Assembly: GCA_033980235.1 (NCBI GenBank)
Contig: CM067059.1
Coordinates: 26,015,922-26,079,921, forward strand
Direction: 5' to 3'
DNA length: 64,000 nt
Source: Diadema setosum
Lineage: Eukaryota > Echinodermata > Echinoidea > Diadematoida > Diadematidae
In this document: in pieces, positions 1 through 10,669 of the stretch
Numbering within the stretch: position 1 is the stretch's first letter
Layout of the letters: the number at the start of each line of letters is the position of its first letter
The notes under the pieces: generated by a model
Told to the model about the DNA's origin: nothing
What the model saw: only the letters and a program-made list of their open reading frames with translations
Database searches by the model: none
Position numbers and translations under genes: made by a program

Positions 1-1638
1 CGATTTTAGAAAAAAAAAAAAAAAGTCCATACCTGCCACACATCTCTTTCCCGAAAACCCTTGTTCAGTAAATCCTTCATTCCCGACACGTATCCACACG
101 CAGAAAAAGTTGAAGAAAACCGTTGTCTGTTCAAAATTGATGGATCAGTTATTCTTTAAGAAAAATAAGTTAGTCCTGTGTGCCTTCCTCTCTACATGAT
201 TATGAAGTTAAAAAAAAATCTGAGTTATCATTTTCTGTAGCATCGAAATGGCGTGTGTTTGACCTCATATCCATATTATAGCGGCTCCATGTAAGCCGCT
301 TACAATCATGTAAACCGTTTACCTGGCATGGCAGCGTGTTTATGAAAATTGCTTTGGCTTATCTCAGTAATCCGGCTCGGTAAGAACTTGAGGGAATGTG
401 TATTGTCAAATTAAGCCCCTTGTGTACTGGAGTGTCAATATTGCCACAGAACACTCAATAGTATTGTTCGTACCGTCTAAAAGTCGGTGGCATAGGAAGA
501 GTAAAGGAGTTGTTAAATTCTCTCTATTATAATACGGTCTATCATCTAGCAGCATGGTAAAGTCATCTATTGTATTGCATGGAGAACACAACAAATACTA
601 GTAGTATGACCGAGGAGACTGGAGTCACAACTGACTTATTCCATTTGCATCCATGTTCGATGCCGCGCTACTCAAACTATTGAAGTACTAGTAAGTGCCA
701 AACTGGGTCTGCTCCATGCAGATAAGAAGACGATTGATTCATGTATCATTGCATAATAACCAGCCACTCTCTAGAGGGCTCCCGTCTGAACGTAGATGGT
801 AATTAGGCCTACTTTTCCCTACGATGCGCACAATCGTAAAGAGACTATGATGCCCGAGTTTACAGCTTAATATTGATGAAATAAAAATTACAGTTACTCG
901 AGAACTCACTAATCTGACACACTGATTTATCAAGAACTATAATACTCGAAGATTGATTACCGTATCAGTAGTAATTGTCGGAATTAAGCGGAAAAATCAT
1001 AAAATCGGCTTTCCAGGAGCTCTATCCCAGGAGGGTACAGTTTCAAACACTTTCGCAACATACAGCTCTGCTTTAAACTTTTGCACAGATTTTCCGGACG
1101 GCATCGACCTCTGTTTCATATTATCTAAAATTGTCTCGGGAAATTTAATTTTGCTTCATGAATAAACAAGCAAAATATACCGGATTCTCTCCTAGAGTTC
1201 GAGATGAATCTTCAGATTGCCCGGAAAGACGGCGGCATCAAACTCCAACATCAAAAGCACACATGCACCAGTGGAATTGTTCTGTGCATTCATAGCAAAC
1301 TGAAAGCTTTTTCCTTTTTCTTTTTTTTTATAAAAAAAAAAAATTGGGACTCGATTCCAGTTCTTGAAACTCCTTGCTACAACCCATGACCGATCTCTAT
1401 AAGGAACATTAAAATTAGTACTACAACCAAGTTAGTGTTGCCAGTTTCCATCTGAAGAGGGCGGCGTATGACATTTACCAATGGAGACCATTGGGCTCTG
1501 TACTTGTTTTATAGTAACGCCAAGTACGTCCAACTCCGACAACACTCTAGAACAGATGTGCATACCGCAAACTTAGAATGTCCTCTCTTTTTGGCATCGC
1601 AGTAAATCTCCATTAAATAGGATGAATTATACAGTCCT

Positions 1639-1780
1639 GGGGGCATTTCATAAAGTGTTTCGTCTATAATATTCAGTGACTAATAATTTGCTCTCAGCCA
1701 ATCAGAAGCAAGGATTTCAGTACAGCTTAAAACTAATGAGTCGTTTGACCAGTCACTGACAAGTTTCATGAAACGCTGGC
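1639..1780. mobile_element. short TIR element (MITE), copy 1
   Basis: Starts GGGGGCATTTCATAAAGTG and ends with the approximate reverse complement (TTTCATGAAACGC). It shares the internal motif GCTCTCAGCCAATCAG with a second copy at 47496-47635. Both copies are about 140 bases with no coding capacity, so this is a non-autonomous DNA element. The family is not identified. Confidence 0.6.
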
Positions 1781-2567
1781 ACCATCGCAGAGGGTACAGG
1801 TACTACTCCCTCTGACGTTTACTTTGGAATAGTTTATTAAATTTTTTGTTATTCATTTTCATTTGAGAAAGTTGGCTGGATAGCCCCATATTCAGTTGCA
1901 CTAGCTCGTCTTCCATGATAGGGTCCACTAAGTCTTGAATGTGGGGCAGACCATTTCAAGTATCAAGTATTTTGCCTTCAGAAAAAGAAAAATCGCCTTA
2001 TATGATACCTATAGTTTTGCAAACATGCGGATGTAATTCCCCACGGATTATTGAATTTTCTTACACCCTTACACTTTTAATGTAGTGCCAATATTTCATT
2101 GTTCTGCATTCACTGCATATGCAATCTCGTTTGCAGAAAGAAACCTCCAAAGTTTACTTTGATTAGAATAATACAAAGCAAAACAAAAACCATGGAAGTT
2201 TCCTTTAATTTAGATGCGAATATAAAGAAAGTTGTAGAACTGAAGAGTTTCACAAATTTTCCCGAAACAGTTCTATATAGTCAGAGTCATATAAAATGGA
2301 TCGGTAATGACTGTGTTATAATTATTATGTAGCCTATACGCGCGATACATTGTATTTATGCATGTATATATCTGTATAATGTGTACGTATTTTTTGCATG
2401 CATGAAATTAATGTAGACCATAAAGACGTGAATTAAATGTAGACCTAAAGGTGAATATAAAATGGTAATTATGTATGTAGTTGTATACTAGATAATTAAT
2501 GTGTGTATAAGTTATAAAAATACCTCTAACATTAATTTTTTCCCATCATTCTTTATCGGGGCACCAC

Positions 2568-2591
2568 CACAGAACTCTTAAGAGTTCTGTG
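2568..2591. repeat. perfect 24-base palindrome
   Basis: CACAGAACTCTT is followed directly by its exact reverse complement, with no loop. The flanks continue imperfectly as GGCACCAC and GTGGGCACC. It could be a tiny foldback element or a dimeric protein-binding site; nothing else supports a function. Confidence 0.6.
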
Positions 2592-3121
2592 GGCACCACA
2601 CCAAAGGGAGAGTGACTTGGATCAAAATATGACGTCAGAACCGGCAATAGTGTTTTTACGTATCTTGCGTGGTTACAACCAGCAAATTATATTGGGGGAA
2701 AAAAATCTGAAACTCGGAATTTTCATTAATATCATATATTTCACACAAGATGTTGATAAAACATTCACACTTCTGCTGTGTCTGATTTTACTCCAGGCCT
2801 ATTCATAAAAGTCAACTTGAATATGGCTTTGATTCACACGTTTCAAGGATTGTGTCTGATTTCATTAAATCGGTATGTAGGCCCACGTGTTGGGAAGGGG
2901 AGAGTCTTCGAGTGTTTATTTGTTGTTTTCCATAGCTATACGTTGGGTATAGCCTATCATCTATAGGCTAATTGGGAGGACGGGTCCTCATCTCAAGATT
3001 CAAAGCTTTCAACAAGAACACAATGCACTGCACAGTAATGCATGCTTCGTTGCATCTTCATGTAGTGCTTACGTCATTGTGCCATTGTGGATGCCGTGCA
3101 CTTCTCTGCAGGATTAAAAGT

Positions 3122-3299
3122 AGCCTTTTGTCAAGGCCCTCTCGCTGTAATGGGCGAGCGAAGCGAGCCCAGCCGAGCGCGCCAGCGCGACCCCACTCAG
3201 CTGGGCTCTTTTCACCATACAGCGAGAGGGCCTTGACAAAAGGCTACACTCAGCTGGGCTCTCTTCACCATACAGCGAGAGGGCCTTGACAAAAGGCTA
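3122..3299. mobile_element. foldback MITE with 29-base TIR and 10-base target duplication
   Basis: A 29-base arm at 3121-3149 (starting TAGCCTTTTGTCAAGGCC) is repeated exactly in reverse at 3218-3246 and again at 3271-3299. The right half is a 53-base tandem duplication (3194-3246 and 3247-3299) with one mismatch. The exact 10-base direct repeat GATTAAAAGT flanks the element at 3112-3121 and 3300-3309. A 9-11 base target duplication is typical of Mutator-like elements, so this is probably a non-autonomous member of that superfamily. The interior is unusually GC-rich (GGGCGAGCGAAGCGAGCCC). Confidence 0.75.
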
Positions 3300-4989
3300 G
3301 ATTAAAAGTTACTCAAGTATGTGAGGTTGGGAAAAGTGTACGAGGTTACAAAGTCCAACAGAAAACGCCGGAGGTGGATGGTGTCAATAGCAGGGTCTTG
3401 ACCTTGACCGCAAGTTGGTATGCCTATACCTGCTCATGAACGTAGAATAATGTTCTTGTCTGTATCAATGCGCTATCTAGGGCTCAGTAGTCTGTCCGAA
3501 ACGTGTTGTCTATTGCAGAGGAAATGGATTTGCCAGTCTTGCCGTAATCACCGCGTACAGTGATAGGCCCTACAGGTAAATTCAAGTGGTTGATTTCATC
3601 GTGAGATATAGTTTGAGCGGATGAGTAGGCCAAGTTCAGACGGAGTGTGATGATCATTACCCATTATTTTTACTGACATATCAAAGAGATGGTCCGAGTC
3701 CGAGTGTTGTGCCCTTGACCGAACATAATATCACTGGATGACTGTATACATCAGACGCTAGTGGACGCTTCCACAAAAGCTTTCAAGCAAGAGAGAATGA
3801 AGTGACAAGGACGTTTGACTGACATTGAATTATTATCATGGAGGAGGTATTGTTGACACATTATTTCTTTTTTCATAAAACCACGATAAAAAAAGCACAA
3901 TCAAAAATGACCTTAGCATGTTTTGATAACTTGAGCAAACGCACGGTGCAGACTTAGCAAACTCATAGACTCAGTACTATACACTGAATGTCTCGGTGAA
4001 TTATTTATTTATTTATTTATTGTTGTTTTTTTAACGGAATGAAGTTCAATAATAACCTTCCGAGAGGTTTATGTCTTTCACGGTTATTGGAAGTGCATTG
4101 CGTTTATTGGTCAACATGTAAAATTGTTCCTCTGTGTCGATTTTTAGAGCGTTACATGGTCTACTCTGCATGAACTTTGAAAAACAAACATTGCTCAGTA
4201 CTTTCCTGATTGCACGGAAACTCTGCATGGTGAATGAAAATACACTTCATGACATAAGGTTTATTTTGCTTACAAAGTTTTTGCTGTTAACAATAACTAA
4301 AGATAAAAATCTTGAACAAATCTTTATTGTGGGCGAGGAGAACGAGCATTTATTATGCAAGGCAATATGCACGCTGATATAAACAAAAATGTCAGCGAGG
4401 GTTGCTGGATGGTGAAGAAAAGGCATCCGTATGTCCCCTGCCCTAATGTTGCAATACCACTAGCTCTTTATTTATTTATTTTTTTTAATGGGAATTCCTT
4501 TTAATGTCACCATCGTTTTCACAATGAAACGAATACTAACATTCAACGTAATCAACGTAATCAAACTGAAAAAATAATATCTTCTTAACCCGTTCCATAC
4601 TGAATTCTGAAATCCCCATAGACTTAGTACGCAGGCCATCAGGTTCCCGTGTGGAACAGGTTAATAGTACAAGATGGGACTGTACAAATGAAATAACAGC
4701 ATGACATGCAAGCCTGCTTAAAGGCATAATTTACCATTTGCAGATAAAACAAAAACCCAGCATTAGTGCTTCAAAATAGTTCTAAACTGTGAATTAGAGA
4801 TAGAAACAACCAATGTAAAAGTTTGAACCAGTATAATTGATTTTAAGTATTGTTAAATATACAAGATGTGAACAATAGTTATAATAGAACTGTTTCCAGA
4901 CTAAACCATACCACAGTTATGGTTTAATGAGAAAAATAGTGATATCTCCTTACATTTTAGGCTTTATTGCAAAAAAAAAATAAAAAAAA

Positions 4990-5043
<54 letters not shown>

Positions 5044-5044
5044 A
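4990..5044. repeat. (TA)n microsatellite
   Basis: About 55 bases of alternating T and A with one G interruption, preceded by an A-run. Confidence 0.9.
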
Positions 5045-5359
5045 TAGTAAGATGTGTTGTGATACAACTGACCTATCACATAGAAATGCATCAAAAGTGA
5101 TATCTTAAACATCTTATATAATCACTGTTTCTAAAGGTAGACAGGACCTTTGATGGTACAAAATAGACAAAGATAATGAAAGGATAGCATGGCATGAAAG
5201 CCTCAGTAAACTCTTTAGCTTATACGCACGGATGCACCCACTCACACATTTGTGGTGGGGGATATTATGTTGAAGGAAGGATTAAGGAAGTCTTGCCGAT
5301 GTGAATACACCTTTTCTCGTATACTCTTTTTCTGTACACTTTGGAGTAGGAGGATGTGT

Positions 5360-5700
5360 GACCACTTGTCCTATAGGGCCGCTCCAGCTCTGCGTTCAAA
5401 CTTACACAAGCCATTATTTAAAGATTTGGCGAGAAACTCACAATCAGCTTCGGGACCATCACGAACCTCCTGCGATGCCCGGCCGACCAGAGCCTTGTGA
5501 TTTGCGCGGTATATTGCGTCCCGGTTTGCGCCACCAAACCTAACCATGAACTCGGGGGCCCATGACCATGATGATAGCCAATTGACATTGCAAAAAGCAG
5601 GTTGAGAACCCGGTGAAGCGTTCCCTCTCACCTACCACCAAAACGGGCGCATGATGCCGACCCCTAGTGGTTCGCCAAATTAAGGTGACTGCAGCTTTCA
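5360..5700 (-). other. GC-rich patch with unidentified open frame
   Basis: This patch is clearly richer in G+C than its neighbours and carries an 86-codon open frame on the minus strand (5371-5631). The composition and open frame could mark a degraded mobile element or an exon fragment. I recognise no domain, and no splice sites bracket it convincingly. Confidence 0.2.
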
Positions 5701-6193
5701 GCAAACGGTATCAACCAGGCACATTATTGTGCCATGCACTACTCGAATGAATGAATGAATGAGTGACATCGTAGCGAACTTCACAAAATTAATAGAGTGG
5801 ATATTTCTGTTGATTTTGTTGATACACTAGCGTGGAAAGATGTAGTCATGGACGGACTGGCAGTTATGGTTTGGTCACTTACTGGAATTTCTGGAAGGTA
5901 AGCCTGCTGCAACTTTCAGCACAATTTTATTAATACCATTGCTAACAGTGTAAGCTATATCATTAGACTGTCAAAAGATGAACCATACGAATTCTTGAGT
6001 ATGTTTACAGACGAATCAGGCTGCCAAGCATGGATGTGCGTACAAATTCAAACTCACCTACAAGTAAAACCTCTTATAAGTATATGTTTGAAAAGGAAAA
6101 TGAATATAGAAGAGAGCAAAGATGCAGACTGGTTTGAGAGTAGAAAGAAGAAAGAAAAAGGTTAGACCTATATAGATCTAATATTATGTACTG

Positions 6194-6631
6194 TTGACAG
6201 GAAGGAAGAAAAAAGAATTAGAAAAGACAATGTCCGTTTATAATGAGAGATACATCAACGAAGTCTGCTTTAAAACGAGTCAGAATCAAAGGTCAAGTAT
6301 GGCGGTGGCCATATCTGAATTAGAAGGGGAAAATGACCGTCAAATCAGCCCGGTTGAATTACAGTGCAGCAGTTACACAGAGCAGTTGGGGAAGTGGAAA
6401 TATGTTCAAAGTGAATGTGAGAAAGCTGTTGAAAATAGCATGTAAAGACGAAAAACAGGTGAAAAAAAAATAGAAATCATTATCAGTGAGCTGCCCCAAG
6501 GGATCTCCGTCAAAGTAGAGAATACAATCAAAGGTACTGAATGCAAGAGAGCCATACACAGAGTTCATGATCGGATCACCGAAGAACTTCTAAGAATTGT
6601 TGAAAGAGGAGTCATTCAGGTGAAGCAATAA
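6194..6631 (+). pseudogene. possible degenerate coding fragment with one in-frame stop
   Basis: One reading frame runs 6194-6631, interrupted only by a TAA at 6443-6445. The part after the stop, starting ATAGAAATCATTATC, reads IEIIISELPQGISVKVEN and continues for about 60 charged, coding-like codons to a TAA at 6629-6631. The sequence GTTGACAG just before GAAGGAAG resembles a splice acceptor. I do not recognise the protein. It may be a pseudogene, a transposon fragment or chance; A-rich composition raises the chance of a spurious open frame. Confidence 0.25.
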
Positions 6632-7043
6632 AAAAAAAATCAATTGATGGAGTACTATATCCCACCCCTTCGAGCCTACTGTTATTTTGACTCGCAACAG
6701 ATGCCTATATCTGTCACATTCCTGTATCAGAAATAAAGAGTTTATGAATAGTTATGTGCCCGGTAGCTCCCCTCACAAAGTGTTTCCAATGTCAACAATT
6801 TAGTATACCGTATATAATACGGACTTTCATTCCTGAAGCGCCCTTCCACCATTACTGGGATTTTCGCTACCCGACGGGATTATTGTTTCGTCTTTATTTC
6901 TCCGAGTTGCAGTCGATTGTGTACGTGCTGGATACGCCCGCTGTATTGCGCTAGGCCGAGTGAGGGCGCATACCCAGTGATAATAATGCTCTGTAGAGCG
7001 TTGTACAGCGCCGAACCGTGCCATCGCGCGTATACGAACAAAT

Positions 7044-7068
7044 GGGGGGGGGGGGGGGGGGGGGGGGG
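7044..7068. repeat. 25-base G run
   Basis: Uninterrupted G homopolymer at the left edge of the nested foldback element. It may form a quadruplex and may be an assembly-length artefact. Confidence 0.85.
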
Positions 7069-7124
7069 AATTTGAAGGAAGTCAAAACCCAAAGAGAAAC
7101 GTGGATTGGGTGAAAGCAGCAACA

Positions 7125-7222
7125 TTTAACCTCGGGTGCCCGCACAAAGGCCGCTATCGGGCAACACGGATAAGAAGTAAGTATGTACCAAATTTGCCGA
7201 TAGCGGCCTTTGTGCGGGCACT
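7125..7222. mobile_element. palindromic MITE inside the foldback element
   Basis: The 24-base arm at 7137-7160 (TGCCCGCACAAAGGCCGC...) is exactly reverse-complementary to 7197-7220, with a 36-base loop. In the related copy near 16010-16025, GCAGCAATATTAGTAGAAC is continuous; here the same join is split by this block, so it is an insertion of about 98 bases. Confidence 0.75.
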
Positions 7223-7249
7223 ATTAGTAGAACACATCATACAATGTTT

Positions 7250-9770
7250 GAAAAAAAAAAATAAAGAAAAAAAAAGCATGTCATCACCCGGCGCTTCATC
7301 ATGCTTTTGGTTCTATGCTTGATGACCATGGGTTAACGCAGGTAGTTACGGAAACAACCAGGAAAGAAAACGTCCTCGATCTATTCCTAGTAAATAATCC
7401 AACGTTAGTCACTGATGTCTCAGTTGTACCAGGCATTTCAGATCATGATTGCCCAATTCTCACGATTGCTGGTTATCCAACTCGCCAGAAGCTAGTAAGA
7501 AGGAAAATCAACATCTACAGCAAAGCGGATTGGGAGAAATTTGCTGATTTCATGCAAGGTGTAGGCAAGGAAATTGAAGATAAGCTTGACTTTTGCTCAG
7601 TGAATGAGGCTTGGGTTATGTTCAAGAATGGAATAGAGAAGGGAATGACAGAGTTTGTTCCACATAAGATGACATCCAAAAAGAATGACATACCTTGGAT
7701 TTCAAACAAGATTAAAAGGTTGATCAAAAGGAGAGATAGGTTGAACAAAAAAAGTCGGAACATGAAATTGAGAAACCACGGGGTAGTCCCTTTTCAATTG
7801 GAGGAAGAGTTGAAAGCAGTTAAGAAATCACTGCAACAGGAGCTAAGGAGGGCTTATTGGAATTATGTGGAATCTCTTTTTTCTATCGATGAAGATACCA
7901 CAGAGTTTGAGAGTATGAAGAGATTTTGGGGCTTCATCAAACACAACAGGACTGATAATACAGGAATAAGGGAACTGAAAAGTGATGGTATTACGATCAC
8001 TGATCCAATTGCAAAAGCTGAAGCATTGAACCAACAGTTCAAAAGTGTTTTCACCAAGGAAACTCCCATACCGAATGACTTACTACCGGAAACCTCAGAC
8101 TTTGAAGAAATGGAGGATATTTTGTTTACATCAAAGGGTGTAGAGAAGTTGCTTTGTGGTTTGAAGACATACAAGGCCCCTGGACCGGATGGTATAACTC
8201 CACGAGTCTTGAAGCAGCTGGCAAAAATTCTGGCTCCAATTCTTTGCAATATATTCCGGTTGTCATATGAATTAAGTGAAATACCAAATGATTGGCGTGA
8301 AGCAAACGTTGTACCAGTCTACAAGAAAGGTAATCGATCTACTCCTGTAAACTACCGCCCCATTTCGCTGACATGTATTTGCTGTAAACTAATGGAACAC
8401 GTTTTAGCCAGCAAAATTATGAAGCACGGGGACGAAAATAACATCATTTTTCCCCTACAATATGGCTTCCGTAAGAACATGTCATGTGAACAACAATTAC
8501 TTGGTTTCACAAGCGATTTACAAAGGAACTTGGATGCAGGTCGTCAAACGGATGTTATAGTCATGGATTTTTCAAAAGCTTTTGACAAGGTTGGACATGA
8601 GCGGCTTTTACGTAAACTGGACTACTACGGTATCAGGGGGAAAAATCTGAAATGGATTCAAAGTTTTCTCAATGGAAGAAGCCAGAGGGTTGTTTTGGAT
8701 GGTATTAAATCTTCTTCAGTAGCGGTAGGATCTGGAGTGCCTCAGGGGTCGGTTCTTGGGCCTTGCCTCTTTCTGCTTTACATCAATGACTTGCCTGATG
8801 GTCTCGCGTCAAAGGTTCGCCTTTTTGCCGATGATGCAATTTCTTACATGACCATCGACAATCAACATCATACGCAAAATCTTCAAGAGGACCTAAACAA
8901 AATTGGTGACTGGGCGAAAAAATGGATGATGGATTTGAACACAGATAAGTGCAAGGTTTTGACAATATCCAGGAAAAGAAGTAAGGTACAACACGTGTAT
9001 CATCTAAATAACGCCCCTCTTGAATCTGTTGAATCCGTGAAGTACTTAGGTGTAACCATTACTTCTGATTTGAAGTGGACCCAACACATCAATAATACTG
9101 TCAATAAAGCCAATAACGTGCTTGCATTTCTAAAACGCAATCTTCGCATAAAATCTTCTGATGTTAAAGCCACAGCTTACAAAACGTTGGTTCGACCAAT
9201 TGTTGAGTATGCTTCTACAGTTTGGGACCCATCCACCAAGAACCTAATCCACCAAGTGGAAATGGTCCAGAGAAGAGCTGCGCGATTCACTTTAAATCGC
9301 TACCATAACACCTCAAGTGTCACCAAAATGCTACAAGAACTTGATTGGACCACTCTGGAACAGCGCAGAGAAAATGACAGGCTAATTATGATGTACAAAA
9401 TACACAATAATCTCACTCCTCTTTCAGCACAGGACTATATTATCAAACAGGCTACTCAGTTAACGAGAGCCTCGCAACCACACTCCTATCAGGTACCATA
9501 TTCGAGAACTGAATCGCATCGCCATTCGTTCTTCCCAAGAACTGTAAGGAACTGGAATTCCCTGTCGTCAGACATTGTTTCTGCGCCATCTGTGGGATCA
9601 TTTCGAAACCGTCTAACGGTTGATCACAGTGGCTAGTTGTTTTCGTCAAATTTTCTATGTGGTTGTAAATATCTGTAAATAAATTGTATTATAATGTAAA
9701 TAGCACCAGTCTGCAAGAATCTTCAGGCTATTGAAGGAGGCAGACTTAACCAGAAGAAGAAGAAGAAGAA
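7250..9770 (+). mobile_element. 5'-truncated non-LTR retrotransposon (LINE)
   Basis: The unit starts abruptly in the tail of an endonuclease domain and ends in a short 3' UTR with a (GAA)n tail at about 9750-9769. It interrupts the left arm of the surrounding foldback element, which resumes at GACAATTGATGCAAAAG after the tail. The 5' truncation and simple-repeat tail are typical of target-primed reverse transcription. The exact left junction is blurred by an A-rich stretch at 7250-7275. Confidence 0.8.
7315..9636 (+). CDS. LINE reverse transcriptase, ORF2 fragment, frame intact
   Basis: A 773-codon frame without stops. Residues about 1-50 are the C-terminal end of an APE-type endonuclease (GISDHDCPI). 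The reverse transcriptase domain spans about residues 285-560, with KAPGPDG, NYRPISLTCICCKLMEHV, MDFSKAFDKV, GVPQGSVLGP and the catalytic FADD at about 504-507. The C-terminal region ends in the tryptophan-containing NWNSL segment seen in CR1/Jockey-type elements. The ATG is only the first Met in the truncated frame, not the natural start. The family makes cDNA at a nicked target; this copy lacks most of the endonuclease and should be immobile. Clade assignment (CR1/Jockey group) is tentative. Confidence 0.85.
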   Translation: MLDDHGLTQVVTETTRKENVLDLFLVNNPTLVTDVSVVPGISDHDCPILTIAGYPTRQKLVRRKINIYSKADWEKFADFMQGVGKEIEDKLDFCSVNEAWVMFKNGIEKGMTEFVPHKMTSKKNDIPWISNKIKRLIKRRDRLNKKSRNMKLRNHGVVPFQLEEELKAVKKSLQQELRRAYWNYVESLFSIDEDTTEFESMKRFWGFIKHNRTDNTGIRELKSDGITITDPIAKAEALNQQFKSVFTKETPIPNDLLPETSDFEEMEDILFTSKGVEKLLCGLKTYKAPGPDGITPRVLKQLAKILAPILCNIFRLSYELSEIPNDWREANVVPVYKKGNRSTPVNYRPISLTCICCKLMEHVLASKIMKHGDENNIIFPLQYGFRKNMSCEQQLLGFTSDLQRNLDAGRQTDVIVMDFSKAFDKVGHERLLRKLDYYGIRGKNLKWIQSFLNGRSQRVVLDGIKSSSVAVGSGVPQGSVLGPCLFLLYINDLPDGLASKVRLFADDAISYMTIDNQHHTQNLQEDLNKIGDWAKKWMMDLNTDKCKVLTISRKRSKVQHVYHLNNAPLESVESVKYLGVTITSDLKWTQHINNTVNKANNVLAFLKRNLRIKSSDVKATAYKTLVRPIVEYASTVWDPSTKNLIHQVEMVQRRAARFTLNRYHNTSSVTKMLQELDWTTLEQRRENDRLIMMYKIHNNLTPLSAQDYIIKQATQLTRASQPHSYQVPYSRTESHRHSFFPRTVRNWNSLSSDIVSAPSVGSFRNRLTVDHSG

Positions 9771-10241
9771 GAAAAAAAATCGGACAATTGATGCAAAAGT
9801 TATGAATTTTTAAAGTTTTGGTGTTGTAAAGACTGGATAAGGAGACTACTAGAGTTCATGACATGACATGTGTGGACAACAATATAAAGAAAATGTAAAG
9901 AGAATTCCACAAAAATTCATTTTTCGTGAAAATTACACATTCCATCAACTTGAAACTGACATATTATGTAGAGGGTAGTATATTCCCCTGCTTTTGAAAG
10001 CGGTTAGTCAAGTGCTCTTTCATTACGCTAAAAAATGAAAGTATGATGACTTTTCTTTATATTTTCTTCATTTTATTGTCCACACATGATGTCATGAACC
10101 TTTGTAGTCTCCTTATCCAGTGGTTCCAGCACCAAAACTTTAGAAATTCATAACTTTTGCATCGATTGTCCGATTTTCCTCAAACTTTTTATGATGTGTT
10201 CTACTATGTTGCTGCTTTCGCTCAATCCATGTTTCTCTTTA

Positions 10242-10336
10242 TCTGGCCCGAATTCTCAAAGGTGGAATCAAGAACTTATTCCCCGGAATAACTATTCCGC
10301 GGAATAGTTATTCCAGCTTTGAGAATTCGGGCCTTT
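10242..10336. mobile_element. second palindromic MITE inside the foldback element
   Basis: The terminal inverted repeat GGCCCGAATTCTCAAAG (10245-10261) is exactly mirrored at 10317-10333. Inside it, 10285-10314 is a perfect 30-base palindrome centred on CCGCGG. In the other arm of the host element (7081-7100) the flanks read continuously as CAAAACCCAAAGAGAAAC, so this block is an insertion, probably at a TA-type target. The whole unit could fold into one hairpin. Confidence 0.8.
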
Positions 10337-10669
10337 ATGGGTTTTGGTTTCCTTTGAACAAACATCCATGTTCTAAAAATGGGACAAATTCCGGAGCGGA
10401 CATGATATAAGCGCACAATACTTTTGTTCTTATGTTACTCTGGTTTAGATTACCATTGTTATCACCTCCCTCCCCCTCTCTCTTTCTTTCTTATGTTTTT
10501 TTTTTTCTTCCTGTATGTGTCATGTGGGAGTAGAAGTAGTACATTGTCCTATTTCTGAGTTTGAAACTCGGTCGCTTTTATGCATATTATACATTATCTC
10601 ATTTTTTTCTCTTTTCTTCTCCCTGTCCCGTTCTCTCGTTCCTATATTAAGTTTGTCTAAACGAATGAA
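10337..10669. other. region immediately upstream of the MFS transporter start
   Basis: Pyrimidine-rich sequence (CCCTCCCCCTCTCTCTTTCTTTC near 10467-10490) with no clear TATA box. It probably contains the 5' UTR and promoter of the transporter gene, or an untranslated upstream exon; the start of transcription cannot be placed. Confidence 0.3.

Larger units (their letters stand above)
1..3111. other. gene-free AT-rich stretch
   Basis: I see no coding exon here: all reading frames are short, low in complexity and lack recognisable domains or paired splice sites. The stretch holds one MITE copy (1639-1780), a 24-base perfect palindrome (2568-2591) and A/T homopolymer runs near 1320-1343. Distal regulatory sequence cannot be excluded from sequence alone. 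Confidence 0.6.
3310..7043. other. intergenic stretch without a supported gene
   Basis: AT-rich sequence with a TATTTATTTATTTATT run near 4006-4020, a TA microsatellite (4990-5044), a GC-richer patch (about 5360-5700) and a possible degenerate reading frame at 6194-6631. No paired splice sites or domain matches were found. Confidence 0.5.
7069..10360. mobile_element. old foldback DNA element, interrupted by three later insertions
   Basis: The left arm is in two pieces, 7069-7250 and 9773-9900; the right arm is about 10030-10360 in reverse orientation. The outer piece TGAAAGCAGCAACAT mirrors ATGTTGCTGCTTTCGCTC, and GACAATTGATGCAAAAGTTATG mirrors CATAACTTTTGCATCGATTG. An uninterrupted relative lies at 15974-16540, and comparison with it shows three inserts here: a palindromic MITE (7125-7222), a LINE (about 7250-9770) and a second MITE (10242-10336). 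No transposase is visible, so it is non-autonomous. Confidence 0.7.

Noticed and set aside
6880..7145. Proline-rich minus-strand frames
   Set aside because: The proline run is a translated G homopolymer; no conserved domain.
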